A stretch of 64,000 nt of DNA from Saccharomonospora amisosensis (lineage in GTDB: Bacteria > Actinomycetota > Actinomycetes > Mycobacteriales > Pseudonocardiaceae). The notes under the pieces are model-generated. The model saw only the letters and a list, made by a program, of their open reading frames with translations, made no database searches and was not told the DNA's origin. The stretch lies in assembly GCF_011761185.1 (NCBI RefSeq), contig NZ_JAAOYM010000001.1:806001-870000 (forward strand). Reading direction: 5' to 3'. The position numbers were made by a program, and so were the translations under genes. Shown piece after piece: positions 53,907 to 62,428 of the stretch (position 1 is the first letter of the stretch; every line of letters starts with the position of its first letter).

Positions 53907-54890
53907 ATGGATCAGTTTGTTCTTCTCATCACCGACCACACGTCCCTGCGTAGCGAGATCGCCTGCCACACGCACGGCATCTCCCTGGTCACGCGGACTC
54001 CCGAACATCTTGCTCGCGCTGACTGGGACGCCGCCGCGCTGGTGCTGATCGACATGCAAGCCGCGCCGATCCTGCGAGCTCGCCCCCACCCACTGCCGCA
54101 CCGCGACGCAGCAACCATGCTTGCCGCCTCCGAGGACCGCGCGGAACCGGACCTCTATCGGCACGCAGTCGCACTCGGCGCCTCGCACGTGATCACACTG
54201 CCCGACGGCGCCGGAGCCTTGCGAAAGCAAATTGCCATGCTGGTGGCAAGCCTCCCGATGGTCGTCGCGGTGCTCGACCCAGCCACCGACGGTGAAGTCG
54301 GCGCGGTGACCGCCGCGAACCTCGCTCTGGCTGGGGTGGCCACCGGGCGTCATGTCGGTCTGATCCACGCCCGGACCAGCAGCGTCGACGTGAATCACGC
54401 GCTGCAGGCCACCGAACTGAACCCGCCCGCCATGGGACGGGGCACACTGCACGCGCTGTATGCCAACTGCGAGCAGGCGCCCCCGCGCCAGGCGCTACGG
54501 CAGGCCATGAGCGACATGGCCACGCGGCGCGCAGTGATCGTGGCCCATCTCGATCCCCATCGGCCGGATACCTGGGCCGTGCTCTACGGGATCGACCTGG
54601 TCATCGTTCCGGTACCCGCCCCGCTGGTCACCGACCAGGCCACGCGGGACGTGGTGGCCGCTGCGCGCAACTACACCCCGCACGTCCACGTGCACGCCAC
54701 CGGAACCGACCTGGACACCGACGTGACCACGGCGGTCGCCGCTGGTATGGGCGCCGACTACCCAAGCATGACCGGCATCGCGATCACCGGAGCACCCGGC
54801 AGCGCGGACCAGCTCTCCGACCACGGTCACCGTGCCCATCTGTGGGCGGCCGTCGCCCGGCACCGACCAACCGCCGAGACCACGACCTAA
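53907..54890 (+). CDS. Ssd/CpaE-like septum-site or partition-type protein
   Basis: A 327-residue protein from ATG 53907, with GGAG eight bases upstream. Residues 1-105 form a response-regulator-like domain (LLITDHTSLRSEI, LIDMQAAPIL, ALGASHVITLPDGAGAL) lacking the phospho-Asp signature. The second half resembles a MinD/CpaE-type fold (MVVAVLDPATDGEVGAVTAANLALAGVATGRHVGLIHA), but has no KGGxGKTT Walker A. It is similar in layout to mycobacterial Ssd, which affects septum placement, and to CpaE. On a conjugative element it may affect host cell division or positioning, which is inference. Confidence 0.55.
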   Translation: MDQFVLLITDHTSLRSEIACHTHGISLVTRTPEHLARADWDAAALVLIDMQAAPILRARPHPLPHRDAATMLAASEDRAEPDLYRHAVALGASHVITLPDGAGALRKQIAMLVASLPMVVAVLDPATDGEVGAVTAANLALAGVATGRHVGLIHARTSSVDVNHALQATELNPPAMGRGTLHALYANCEQAPPRQALRQAMSDMATRRAVIVAHLDPHRPDTWAVLYGIDLVIVPVPAPLVTDQATRDVVAAARNYTPHVHVHATGTDLDTDVTTAVAAGMGADYPSMTGIAITGAPGSADQLSDHGHRAHLWAAVARHRPTAETTT

Positions 54891-54964
54891 CGGGCCTTCT
54901 GCCGACAACTGCACAGCGAGCGATCCGGGACGCCTGCCGAACCAGTGAGCTACCCTAGGCTCTG

Positions 54965-55060
54965 CCTCCCTTCGGGGATGGCGCCCTTTCGATAGGGCTT
55001 TCGGTAGGCCGGCGGACCGTGCCAACACCCTTCGGGGTGGGTCCGTCGGCCCCTTTTCTT
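54965..55060 (+). terminator. Cluster of three stem-loops, the last terminator-like
   Basis: Three hairpins follow each other: CCC-TTCG-GGG near 54968-54977; GCCCT/AGGGC at 54983-54998; and a long stem with GGCCGGCGGACC (55007-55018) pairing with GGTCCGTCGGCC (55040-55051, one G-U). Inside the last loop is CACCC-TTCG-GGGTG (55026-55039). CCTTTTCTTC follows, so it looks like an intrinsic terminator after the Ssd-like gene. A structured regulatory leader for the next gene, 68 bases away, is also possible. Confidence 0.6.
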
Positions 55061-55118
55061 CTCTCGGGCTCCCTTTGTCGCTCGCCTGCCCTCGTCGCAG
55101 CGACGAACAGGAGCAGCC

Positions 55119-55352
55119 ATGAACATCACCGAAATCCACAATTCCGCCGCCATCGGGTGGCGCTGGAACAACCGCCACGGCGCGACTTACGAAATCGTCT
55201 GGATTCGCGGCGCCACCCGACTGCGGTTCGGCGTGAAACCCGCGAAAACCGGCGAGTGGGTCACGGTCGTCATGGACGAAACACGCTGGTCCTGCGACGG
55301 AACCGAGCACGGAGCCCGCGCTCGCGCACATGAATTCATCTCCACCTGCTGA
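55119..55352 (+). CDS. Small hypothetical conjugative-element protein
   Basis: A 77-residue protein with AGGAGCAGCC before ATG 55119. It is Trp-rich (GWRWNNRHG, EIVWIRG, WVTVVMDETRW) and mostly beta-like. I do not recognise it. It lies directly after the stem-loop cluster and 50 bases before the next gene. Confidence 0.5.
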   Translation: MNITEIHNSAAIGWRWNNRHGATYEIVWIRGATRLRFGVKPAKTGEWVTVVMDETRWSCDGTEHGARARAHEFISTC

Positions 55353-55402
55353 TTCCCATAACCACATCAACCCTCTTCCGCAATTTCGTTAGGAGGTTCG
55401 TC

Positions 55403-56137
55403 ATGTCTCGAAACATGGGCTACGCCGAGTTGCTCGGCCGACTGTTGACCGTGGTCAACGGCAGAGAGGCCACGACGTATCGGTCACCGACGCGCACGGG
55501 CGCGTGCCTGTACTTCGCAGACGGAGCGCCGAGCTGCTTACACGGTCACGTCTTCGCCGGACTCGGCCACGATGAGGAATCCCTCGCGATGGACAACGGC
55601 GAGACCGCCGCAACCGCCTACGCCGCGCTGGGCTACGAACTCACACCACGTGCCGAAACTCTGGCGACGGTGACCCAGGAAAGCCAAGACGACGGCGTTG
55701 CGTGGGGTCGATGCGTGCAGTCCGGCATGGCATCCGCGTTGCTGATCGAGGACTCCGAAGCCGACCGCAGGGTCGGAGACCTCACGGTCATCGCCACGAT
55801 CGAACACCTGGGGCGACGTTACAGACCGCAGACACGCACGTGGCCCGAGGCGCCGACCTTCGCGCCACCGAGCCTGTCTGTCGACTGTGAACCCGCGTCG
55901 CTGTTGGGCCAGGCGTTCCGCCTCTGGGGCACTACACCCGAACAGGTACGCCGCACCGACAACGCTCGGGCGGTCGACGCGCTCACGGCGCTGGGCTGGC
56001 AGCTCTCCGCGCGGGCCTGGTCGCTGATCGTCTCCGCACAGGAAGCCGAAAACGCTGGTCACCCATGGGACGAGATCGCCCACCTCGTCGCCACGCTCAA
56101 CGTCGACATCGAGCCGGGCACGGAGGTGGACCGATGA
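55403..56137 (+). CDS. Hypothetical conjugative-element protein
   Basis: A 244-residue protein with TTAGGAGG before ATG 55403, a very good ribosome site. It starts RNMGYAELLGRLLTVVN and contains several Cys and His (LYFADGAPSCLHGHVFAGLGH). Those may or may not bind metal. No known family recognised. The stop overlaps the next start (ATGA). Confidence 0.55.
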   Translation: MSRNMGYAELLGRLLTVVNGREATTYRSPTRTGACLYFADGAPSCLHGHVFAGLGHDEESLAMDNGETAATAYAALGYELTPRAETLATVTQESQDDGVAWGRCVQSGMASALLIEDSEADRRVGDLTVIATIEHLGRRYRPQTRTWPEAPTFAPPSLSVDCEPASLLGQAFRLWGTTPEQVRRTDNARAVDALTALGWQLSARAWSLIVSAQEAENAGHPWDEIAHLVATLNVDIEPGTEVDR

Positions 56138-56703
56138 AAACCACCACCGAACGCCCCTACCGCACCATGATGAGCATCGCGGCCACCTTGACCCAGCTTC
56201 CTGCCGACACCTCCGCGCGACACGTGCGAGCGCTGGCCACGGAGCTCGCCGCTGCCGTCCGCGATCTCGACGCACGAATACGCGCTGGCCTCGCACCACC
56301 CCACACGTGGCACCTGCGCCCGCAGCACATCACGGGACCGCCCGAAAGCTGGGGACCGTGGATCTTGCCGGAACAACCCGCGCCGGGCACAGTCGTCGCT
56401 CCCGCGCGACCCACCGACACCACCCGCGGGCGGTCCTGGCGCCGCGTCGCAGACGGCGAGCAGAGAACCGGATGGCTGCCGCAGCACGAACCAGAGGTAG
56501 GCACGCAGTCGTGGCCTGCAGTGCTGCGCCACTGCGGCGGCGCGGTCCGCATCACCCATCCCGCCACCGTGCCCGCCCGCGTGCTGGCCTGGCGGCACCG
56601 CGAGGAAGCCCCCTCAACGGCAGCCACACCTGACGATTCGCGCATTGACCGATCAGACCACTGTGGACATCCGGATTCTCCACAACCCCAACGACAACCC
56701 TGA
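56134..56703 (+). CDS. Hypothetical Arg/Pro-rich conjugative-element protein
   Basis: A 189-residue protein coupled to the gene before it (ATGA). The N-terminal 60 residues are helical (ALATELAAAVRDLDARIRAGL), and the remainder is Pro/Thr/Arg-rich and probably flexible. No motif is recognised. It precedes the next gene by 15 bases, which carries a GGAGGAGG ribosome site. Confidence 0.5.
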   Translation: MKTTTERPYRTMMSIAATLTQLPADTSARHVRALATELAAAVRDLDARIRAGLAPPHTWHLRPQHITGPPESWGPWILPEQPAPGTVVAPARPTDTTRGRSWRRVADGEQRTGWLPQHEPEVGTQSWPAVLRHCGGAVRITHPATVPARVLAWRHREEAPSTAATPDDSRIDRSDHCGHPDSPQPQRQP

Positions 56704-56718
56704 TGGAGGAGGTTAGTC

Positions 56719-57171
56719 ATGCAACACAGCAACAGCCTTGCCGATCGCGCAGCCCGTGCCGTCCAACGCGCCCGCGTCAGCAGCGACGACCTTGCCCGGA
56801 GCACACCCACACGGCGCCACCGCCACCGCGGCCGACTCACCCGGCTCGCCGCGTGCCTGCTCGGTGTCGACCCGGCTGATGTCGTGGTGATCGATGACCC
56901 GAATCGCAGCTACGGCGGATACGCCGGCTTCGTGATCACCGTGCACGACGGGGACAACGTCTACCGCTTCACGCCGGACCTCGGTGACGACAGCACGCTG
57001 CACCTGCTCCGGCCCTGTCGGCGCTGCGGCCACCAGGTCACCACGGCCGTGATCACCTCCCTGATCGATCTTGGCCGCGTCTTGGACGGCACCGGCGAGC
57101 AATCGCTGTCCAGCGATCAGTTCACCGACGACCCGGCACACGCCGACGACTGCCCATCCCTGCGGACCTAA
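56719..57171 (+). CDS. Hypothetical zinc-ribbon-like conjugative-element protein
   Basis: A 150-residue protein with GGAGGAGG before ATG 56719. The N-terminus is very basic (RSTPTRRHRHRGR). The middle has CRRCGHQ (about 97-103), and the C-terminus a further Asp-Asp-Cys. A small zinc site is possible, with DNA or RNA contact through the basic part. Function unknown. It is followed at 14 bases by the next operon gene. Confidence 0.5.
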   Translation: MQHSNSLADRAARAVQRARVSSDDLARSTPTRRHRHRGRLTRLAACLLGVDPADVVVIDDPNRSYGGYAGFVITVHDGDNVYRFTPDLGDDSTLHLLRPCRRCGHQVTTAVITSLIDLGRVLDGTGEQSLSSDQFTDDPAHADDCPSLRT

Positions 57172-57185
57172 AGGAGGGACACACC

Positions 57186-57971
57186 ATGGCTCACCCTGCG
57201 ATCAACCACACCCTGTTCGCGCTCGGCCACGGCGACCTGGCCGAAGCGCTGGGCGGGTTTGCCGAGTTCGTCGGGCCAGATGACCTCCTGAAGCTGCCTG
57301 TGGGGCGCGCGATGCTGGCCGCCCCCAACGTCGAGGAAGCTCGGGAGTCCTTCATGCGGTTCGCAACCGCGTGGGACAGCGGCGGATTCGATACCTTCCT
57401 GCCCCCGACGGCCGAGAAGAGTCAGTTCCCTGTGCGCGGACCTGACGCTCCGCACCATCCAGTCGGCTGGGTGCCCTACGAACAGCGTCAGGACATCTAC
57501 CTCTACCACGCTGGACGCTGGTTCCTCTGGCTGGCTGACGACCACCCGCAATGGCACGAACTCACCCTCACCGACGGCGGAGTGCGACGCCACCCGGTCA
57601 CCCGCATCTATGGCACCTCGTACGAGACCACATGCCGTCTCGACCTGGGACAGCTCGCGGTGTGGATCATGGCCGAAGCCAGCGTCCGTGTGCACTGGCG
57701 GGGGTTCGGATTCTCCGCACACGTGCACCCCGGCGGCACCTTTCACGAACCGAGTATCGAGATCACCGTCCACGGTGTTCCCGAAGCAGAGGCCGCCAGC
57801 GTTGCGATCGAACTCGACGTGATCGCAGAGGGACACAACTGGTCCAATCCGTGCGACCCCGACGATCACCGGTTTCGTTTCACCTCACGCATGGTGCCAT
57901 CCGGCGCTGATGACAGGCGTTCTCCGCGACCCGGTCAGATCACGATCGCCGACGACGATGACGACGAATGA
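57186..57971 (+). CDS. Hypothetical conjugative-element protein
   Basis: A 261-residue protein with AAAGGAGGG before ATG 57186. N-terminal helices precede a block with GWVPYEQRQDIYLYHAGRWFLWLADDHPQ, and the C-terminus is strongly acidic (DDDDDE). I recognise no domain. It ends the unrecognised part of the operon; a 121-base gap precedes the DUF4192 gene. Confidence 0.55.
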   Translation: MAHPAINHTLFALGHGDLAEALGGFAEFVGPDDLLKLPVGRAMLAAPNVEEARESFMRFATAWDSGGFDTFLPPTAEKSQFPVRGPDAPHHPVGWVPYEQRQDIYLYHAGRWFLWLADDHPQWHELTLTDGGVRRHPVTRIYGTSYETTCRLDLGQLAVWIMAEASVRVHWRGFGFSAHVHPGGTFHEPSIEITVHGVPEAEAASVAIELDVIAEGHNWSNPCDPDDHRFRFTSRMVPSGADDRRSPRPGQITIADDDDDE

Positions 57972-58092
57972 TCACATCGCCCGCTGAATAGAGGCTAGCT
58001 CTCCTTTTCGCGCGACGAATTCCCTGTATTCGGGATTTCGCCGAACGGGAGACGTGTGCCCAAAACCGATATGTTACAAGGAGGAATGCCTG

Positions 58093-59070
58093 ATGCCTGC
58101 GGTCTCCGTGAATGGTCCCGCTGAATTCGTGTCGACGATTCCCATCCTGTTGGGATTTCATCCGCACCGCTGCCTGGTCCTGGGCAGCTTGCACGGCAAA
58201 TCCGATGTCGGCGAGCTCCTGCACGTCGACATCGAAGAGGCCGCCCGGCCGACGGCGGCCGACCAGCTCGTCGCGGCGCTGAAGCGTCACGAGCCCGATC
58301 GGCTCTTGATTGCCGTCATCGACGACCGCGTCTTCGACCCCGCCGAACCGACACGACACCAGCAGCTCGTCGATGCCCTCACCGCCGGCGCCCGCGCGGC
58401 GGGCATCACAGTCCAGCGCGTCGTGTGGGCCAGCGGCACCACCGACGAGGCGATCTGGTGCACCCGCGACGACCACGGCACCGTGCCAGACCCGCGCAGC
58501 AGCAACCTCGCGGCGTCGTTGGCCGTCGCCGGCCACGTCACCTACCCCAGCCGCGAGGCACTCGCCGCGTCCCTGGAACCTGACGATCCCGAGGCGGCAG
58601 CCAGCCGTGTACCGCAACTGGATAAGCCTGACTCTCACCTCGACAGGCGTCAGGCCGTCGACGCCGTTTGCGACGCGATCACACGCGCTACCCAAGGGCA
58701 TCTGCCCGAGACTGACAACGACTTCGTCGCTCTCGGCCGTGGCCTGGAGCACGACGTCGGCCGCGACACCGCGCTGGTGCTCACCGTCGAAAACCCACAG
58801 GCCACGCGAGAACTCTGGGTCAGCCTGACCCGCGCACTGCCCGCGCCATGGCGGGCACGCGCCGCCGTGCTGGCCGCCGTCGCCGCCTACCTCACCGGAT
58901 TGGGTGCACTCGCTGACGTCGCCCTCGAGGCGGCCGACCGCGCCCTCCCGGAATACCGGCTCGCACGCCTGCTGCGCCAGGCATTCAACAACGCCATCCA
59001 CCCCGACGAGCTCCGCCGCGCCATAGACGGCGCCAAGCGGTGGGCCACCGACGAGGACGAGGAGCGCTGA
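58093..59070 (+). CDS. DUF4192 family protein
   Basis: A 325-residue protein from ATG 58093, with CAAGGAGG eight bases upstream. It begins FVSTIPILLGFHPHRCLVLG, the conserved DUF4192 opening, followed by LLHVDI and RLLIAVIDD, and a helical C-terminal half (AAVLAAVAAYLTGLGALADVALEAA). DUF4192 proteins are cytoplasmic, common in actinomycetes, on chromosomes and mobile elements, and lack a known function. It lies three bases before the methylase-fold gene. Confidence 0.8.
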   Translation: MPAVSVNGPAEFVSTIPILLGFHPHRCLVLGSLHGKSDVGELLHVDIEEAARPTAADQLVAALKRHEPDRLLIAVIDDRVFDPAEPTRHQQLVDALTAGARAAGITVQRVVWASGTTDEAIWCTRDDHGTVPDPRSSNLAASLAVAGHVTYPSREALAASLEPDDPEAAASRVPQLDKPDSHLDRRQAVDAVCDAITRATQGHLPETDNDFVALGRGLEHDVGRDTALVLTVENPQATRELWVSLTRALPAPWRARAAVLAAVAAYLTGLGALADVALEAADRALPEYRLARLLRQAFNNAIHPDELRRAIDGAKRWATDEDEER

Positions 59071-59073
59071 ACC

Positions 59074-59985
59074 ATGGCCAACAGCAAGAAGAATCAGCGC
59101 AGCATCACCCGAAACCCCGAACAGCACGCTTTCGCCATAGCCCAAGCCGTCGACACCGCCTGGCAGAAGGCCAACAACAGCGGACGACGGGACGTGCCCC
59201 TGTCGGTGGCGGCCACCCTCGCCCTCGTCGGGCAACGTGACCCGAACGGTCCCGACCTCGGCGACCAGTTCCGCGCCCTGACCGCCGACGAGTTCGCCGA
59301 GATCTCCCGGCAGATCTGGACCCAACTGGTCAACGCCCGCCCGGACCTGACACACCTCGTGTATCCGCTCATGCAGTGGCTATTCACCGACCCAGAACCA
59401 GCGCTCCGCCAGGCGGCACGTAGCACCGCGGAGGCCGCTCTGGACGCCGGGCAACTCCAGCTCACCGGCACCGACGCCCGCTACGATGCCGACCTCCTCG
59501 GCATCGTGCTCACCCTGCTGAAATCTCGTACCGCGGTCGGAGCGAACGCCCAGGTCTACACGCCGAACTCCATCGCCAGCATCCTGGCCCACCTCAACAC
59601 ACCCGAGGAACACACCTCCGTCCAGGACCCCGCCGTCGGCAGCGGAGGACTGTTCCGCGCAGCAGCAGAAGCCATGCGCGAAAAGGGCCGCGACCCGACC
59701 ACCGTGACCTGGGCCGGCTGCGACATCGACGAGCTCGCCATCGCCGCCTGCGCGGTCAACAGCATCCTGTGGGGGCTCGGCACTCGCATGTTGCTCTACG
59801 TCGGCGACACCCTCGCCGAAGGCGACTGGACCACACGCGCCCACCAGCAACGAGCCGAAATCCTCCGTGTCGCCGAGGCGGTACGCAGGGACAAGCAGAT
59901 GATCGCCGCCGTACGCATGGCTCAGCACCTCACCGAGCTGGTCACCGACGACATGCCTGAGCAGGAACGCCCCGCTCCTGAATGA
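59074..59985 (+). CDS. N6-methylase-fold protein lacking the NPPY motif
   Basis: A 303-residue protein. NAQVYTPNSIASILAHL, then VQDPAVGSGGLFRAA (D185PAVGSG is the S-adenosylmethionine motif), then WAGCDIDELAIAACAVNSILWG and VGDTLAEGDW are as in type I HsdM-like methylases. Where the NPPF/Y catalytic motif should follow, the sequence goes into a charged helix (AEILRVAEAVRRD). It may bind the cofactor and DNA but not methylate, or it may be a shortened regulatory form. It is common on actinomycete conjugative elements as far as I recall. Confidence 0.7.
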   Translation: MANSKKNQRSITRNPEQHAFAIAQAVDTAWQKANNSGRRDVPLSVAATLALVGQRDPNGPDLGDQFRALTADEFAEISRQIWTQLVNARPDLTHLVYPLMQWLFTDPEPALRQAARSTAEAALDAGQLQLTGTDARYDADLLGIVLTLLKSRTAVGANAQVYTPNSIASILAHLNTPEEHTSVQDPAVGSGGLFRAAAEAMREKGRDPTTVTWAGCDIDELAIAACAVNSILWGLGTRMLLYVGDTLAEGDWTTRAHQQRAEILRVAEAVRRDKQMIAAVRMAQHLTELVTDDMPEQERPAPE

Positions 59986-60079
59986 GGAGGTGTACCGTCC
60001 AAGTGGTTCCGTGCTCCCGGTGACCCCCAGGCCGGTCGAGCACGGAACCGCTGACGCCAGCAGCGCCCACAACAGCCCT

Positions 60080-61273
60080 TCAGAACGGTGGAGGCTCGGG
60101 TGTCGAAGGCTGGTACAAGCCAAGTCGACTGCGGATCGCCCCCTCGTTGCGGCCAAACTCCTGTACCAGTTCGGCGATGCTTGCTCCTTCGCTGTGCCTG
60201 GCTGCCAGCCGTTGTTCCTCTTCCTCGGTCCAGCGCTTGTGCGAATTTGGGTGGACCTTGCGCAATTCAGCGAACGTGTACGCCGGTGGTGACTTTGGTT
60301 TCCGCTGACCTGGCGCGGGAACCTCGTCCATTGGGAACGGACCCAGACCCAGCTTGTGCAGCCGAAACTTGACCGCCTTCTCCGAACGACCGAGGCTGCG
60401 GGCCATTTCGTCCGTAGCCACACCAGCCGTAGTGAACTGGTGCAACGCACTGTCTTCTTCGTCGCTCCAGCCGCCGACCTTGCGGCCGTTCGATGTCTCT
60501 TCCGATGATGCTTGCGACGGAGCCAACGGTTGTGGGTCTGGATTGACCGCCATCTCCTGAAGTAGCTGGATGACTGTGACGCAGTCACCCAGGGCTCTAT
60601 GGCCGCCGTGGAGGGGGTGCCGGCGCCAGTCGCCGCGCTGTTCGTCCCACTCACCGGCCCAGGCCGCATGGTGCAGCATCGCGTCTTCCCACTGCGCCTG
60701 CACCCAAGCGATTTGTCCTGCGGTGCTGTAGTGCGGAAGTAGTCGGTTGGCCTCTGCGGTCAGGCACTTCTGGTCGTAGTTGACGTTCCAGCCCACGATA
60801 CGCTTGCCGGACAACAGTTCTCGAAGCTCATCGATCAGGTCTCCAAAACGTGGCAGTACTTGGGCGGACAAAACGTCCTCGGTGATGCCGTGCACTTCGG
60901 CTGCAGCGGGCGCGATGGGCTCGCCGTCGGGGTCGATCAGCGTGTCCAGCAGTACCTCGCCCGCCATTCCTACGACAGCGATCTCGATGACTCGCCCGTG
61001 CAGGTCGGTACATTCGACGTCTAATACGAGTGCGTTCGGGTCTTCCAGGACGTTTGCCGCCCACTGCGACGCGTGCAGCCGTTCACTGTGGCGGCGAGCC
61101 AAGGTCGGCACCGGTTCCAGCGCGACGGCAGTACGGCTGTCGAACAACGCAACCTCCAGCACACCGTCCGGCTGCTCGGGATCAGGTGGGCGTTGCCCCA
61201 GTTCACGCAGCTGGGCGAGTGTCTTCAGGTGCGCTGGCACGTCCCCACCGCGGTACCTGGGCAGCGCTTCCAT
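60080..61273 (-). CDS. DEDD-type exonuclease with two SANT-like C-terminal repeats
   Basis: A 397-residue protein from ATG 61273, chosen because GGGAGGAAC stands just upstream and longer frames lack one. Exonuclease motifs: LVLDVECTD (D85, E87), HGITEDVL, GWNVNYDQK (D167) and HRALGD (H225, D230). These four positions match the DnaQ-like DEDDh family, which digests DNA or RNA from 3' ends. Residues 268-310 and 347-385 (GWSDEEDSALHQF and RWTEEEEQRLAAR) are two Myb/SANT-type helix repeats that probably bind DNA. The arrangement is unusual. Confidence 0.8.
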   Translation of the reverse strand: MEALPRYRGGDVPAHLKTLAQLRELGQRPPDPEQPDGVLEVALFDSRTAVALEPVPTLARRHSERLHASQWAANVLEDPNALVLDVECTDLHGRVIEIAVVGMAGEVLLDTLIDPDGEPIAPAAAEVHGITEDVLSAQVLPRFGDLIDELRELLSGKRIVGWNVNYDQKCLTAEANRLLPHYSTAGQIAWVQAQWEDAMLHHAAWAGEWDEQRGDWRRHPLHGGHRALGDCVTVIQLLQEMAVNPDPQPLAPSQASSEETSNGRKVGGWSDEEDSALHQFTTAGVATDEMARSLGRSEKAVKFRLHKLGLGPFPMDEVPAPGQRKPKSPPAYTFAELRKVHPNSHKRWTEEEEQRLAARHSEGASIAELVQEFGRNEGAIRSRLGLYQPSTPEPPPF

Positions 61274-61440
61274 CAGGCGTTCCTCCCTCTCTCGATGCCT
61301 GAGATCTCGTATAGCGACGTGCACCGACATTTCTGGGTCCCGATCACAGGCACGAGGCAGCAGTTCACCTGGATGGATTACTGGGCTCGACGAGGTCGGA
61401 ACTACGCTTGCCGGACAAGTGGTGATATCCGCAGCGAGGG

Positions 61441-62421
61441 TCAACTCCGCGCCGAAGCGGCGTTTGAGGCAGCGGCAGCGGCTGGAACTGGGCGAGTAGC
61501 TCCGGCGTACTGGTCGCCCTTCCATCGGAGATCGCCGATCTGCACAGGTTTGCCGAAGTCCGGCGCGTGGAGGATCTTGCCTGCTCCGATGTAGAGACCC
61601 ACGTGGTGGATGTTGTTCGAGGTGCCGTAGAAGACAAGATCTCCGGGGGCGAGGGGTGCGCCGGGTGGGAGCCGTGGTCCGGCGGCGTATTGCCATTGTG
61701 CCTTGCGGGGCAGGGTGATTCCGGCTGATTCGTATGCTGCGGTGGTGAGTCCGGAGCAGTCGAAGCCGCCGTCCTCGGGTCCGTTTCCGCCCCAGACGTA
61801 GGGAAGCCCGAGTTGCCCCTGGGCGTAGTTGACCGCTTGTTGTGCTTGCGGTGACGGTGCTTGGTCTCCGCTTGCGGTGTCTGCGGCCTTGTACTGCGCG
61901 GCTTGGTTGAGGACTTGGGAGACGTAGGGATCGGAGTTGTTGTATGTGAACACAGCGCCGTAGAGGTCGCGGTTGTCACGAGCGCCAGACTCGCAGAGAT
62001 ACGCAGCAGCGGCGTAGATCGCGTCGTGCACGTTGTAGCGCGACGGAGGGTTGGCGCCACCGGGTGGAATGGGGTGGCGGGCTACAACGCCGTCGAAGGT
62101 TTCTTGCAGGAACTGCATAGGGCCGGCCGCGTGAGCTTCATTCTCTCCACTGTGGACACCTGGCAGTGTGGAGCGGCCGTGATCGGTTTCGATCTTGCCA
62201 ACAGCGGCGAGGACGGACCAGTCGAGACCGGGGCAGGTGGTCGCGGCCTGTCGGTACAGGGCGAGGTAGTTGCCGGGGATGTCGGCGAGCGCGGCCTGGC
62301 TGGGCTGGCTCGCGGACGCGCCTCCGCCGAAGATCGCGGAGGCGACTCCGCTGACGCCGGCGGCGACCAGGACGATCAGGCCCGCGATCGCGGCGATCGC
62401 TCCGGTGGCGAGTTTGAGCAT
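61441..62421 (-). CDS. Lytic transglycosylase plus NlpC/P60 cell-wall hydrolase (conjugation type)
   Basis: A 326-residue protein. The N-terminal helix (GLIVLVAAGVSGVASAI) anchors or exports it. The SLT-like part holds KIETDHGRS (Glu78), MQFLQETF and YAAAAYLCESG. The C-terminal NlpC/P60 domain has DCSGLTTAAY (Cys222) and NIHHVGLYIGAGKILHAP (His273). Such two-domain peptidoglycan hydrolases open the wall for type IV secretion in Gram-positive conjugative elements, as TcpG/VirB1 counterparts. It lies seven bases from the replication-relaxation gene on the same strand. Confidence 0.9.
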   Translation of the reverse strand: MLKLATGAIAAIAGLIVLVAAGVSGVASAIFGGGASASQPSQAALADIPGNYLALYRQAATTCPGLDWSVLAAVGKIETDHGRSTLPGVHSGENEAHAAGPMQFLQETFDGVVARHPIPPGGANPPSRYNVHDAIYAAAAYLCESGARDNRDLYGAVFTYNNSDPYVSQVLNQAAQYKAADTASGDQAPSPQAQQAVNYAQGQLGLPYVWGGNGPEDGGFDCSGLTTAAYESAGITLPRKAQWQYAAGPRLPPGAPLAPGDLVFYGTSNNIHHVGLYIGAGKILHAPDFGKPVQIGDLRWKGDQYAGATRPVPAAAAASNAASARS

Positions 62422-62428
62422 GGGGTGA

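Noticed and set aside
59986-60079. Attachment site or terminator between the methylase-fold and exonuclease genes
   Set aside because: Only 94 bases, with no clear inverted or direct repeat beyond 6 bases. It may still end both transcripts, but I cannot support a site.
60354-61594. Several plus-strand open frames opposite the exonuclease gene
   Set aside because: They mirror the minus-strand exonuclease, whose catalytic motifs and start support it. The frames are Ser/Arg/Pro-rich as expected for shadows.
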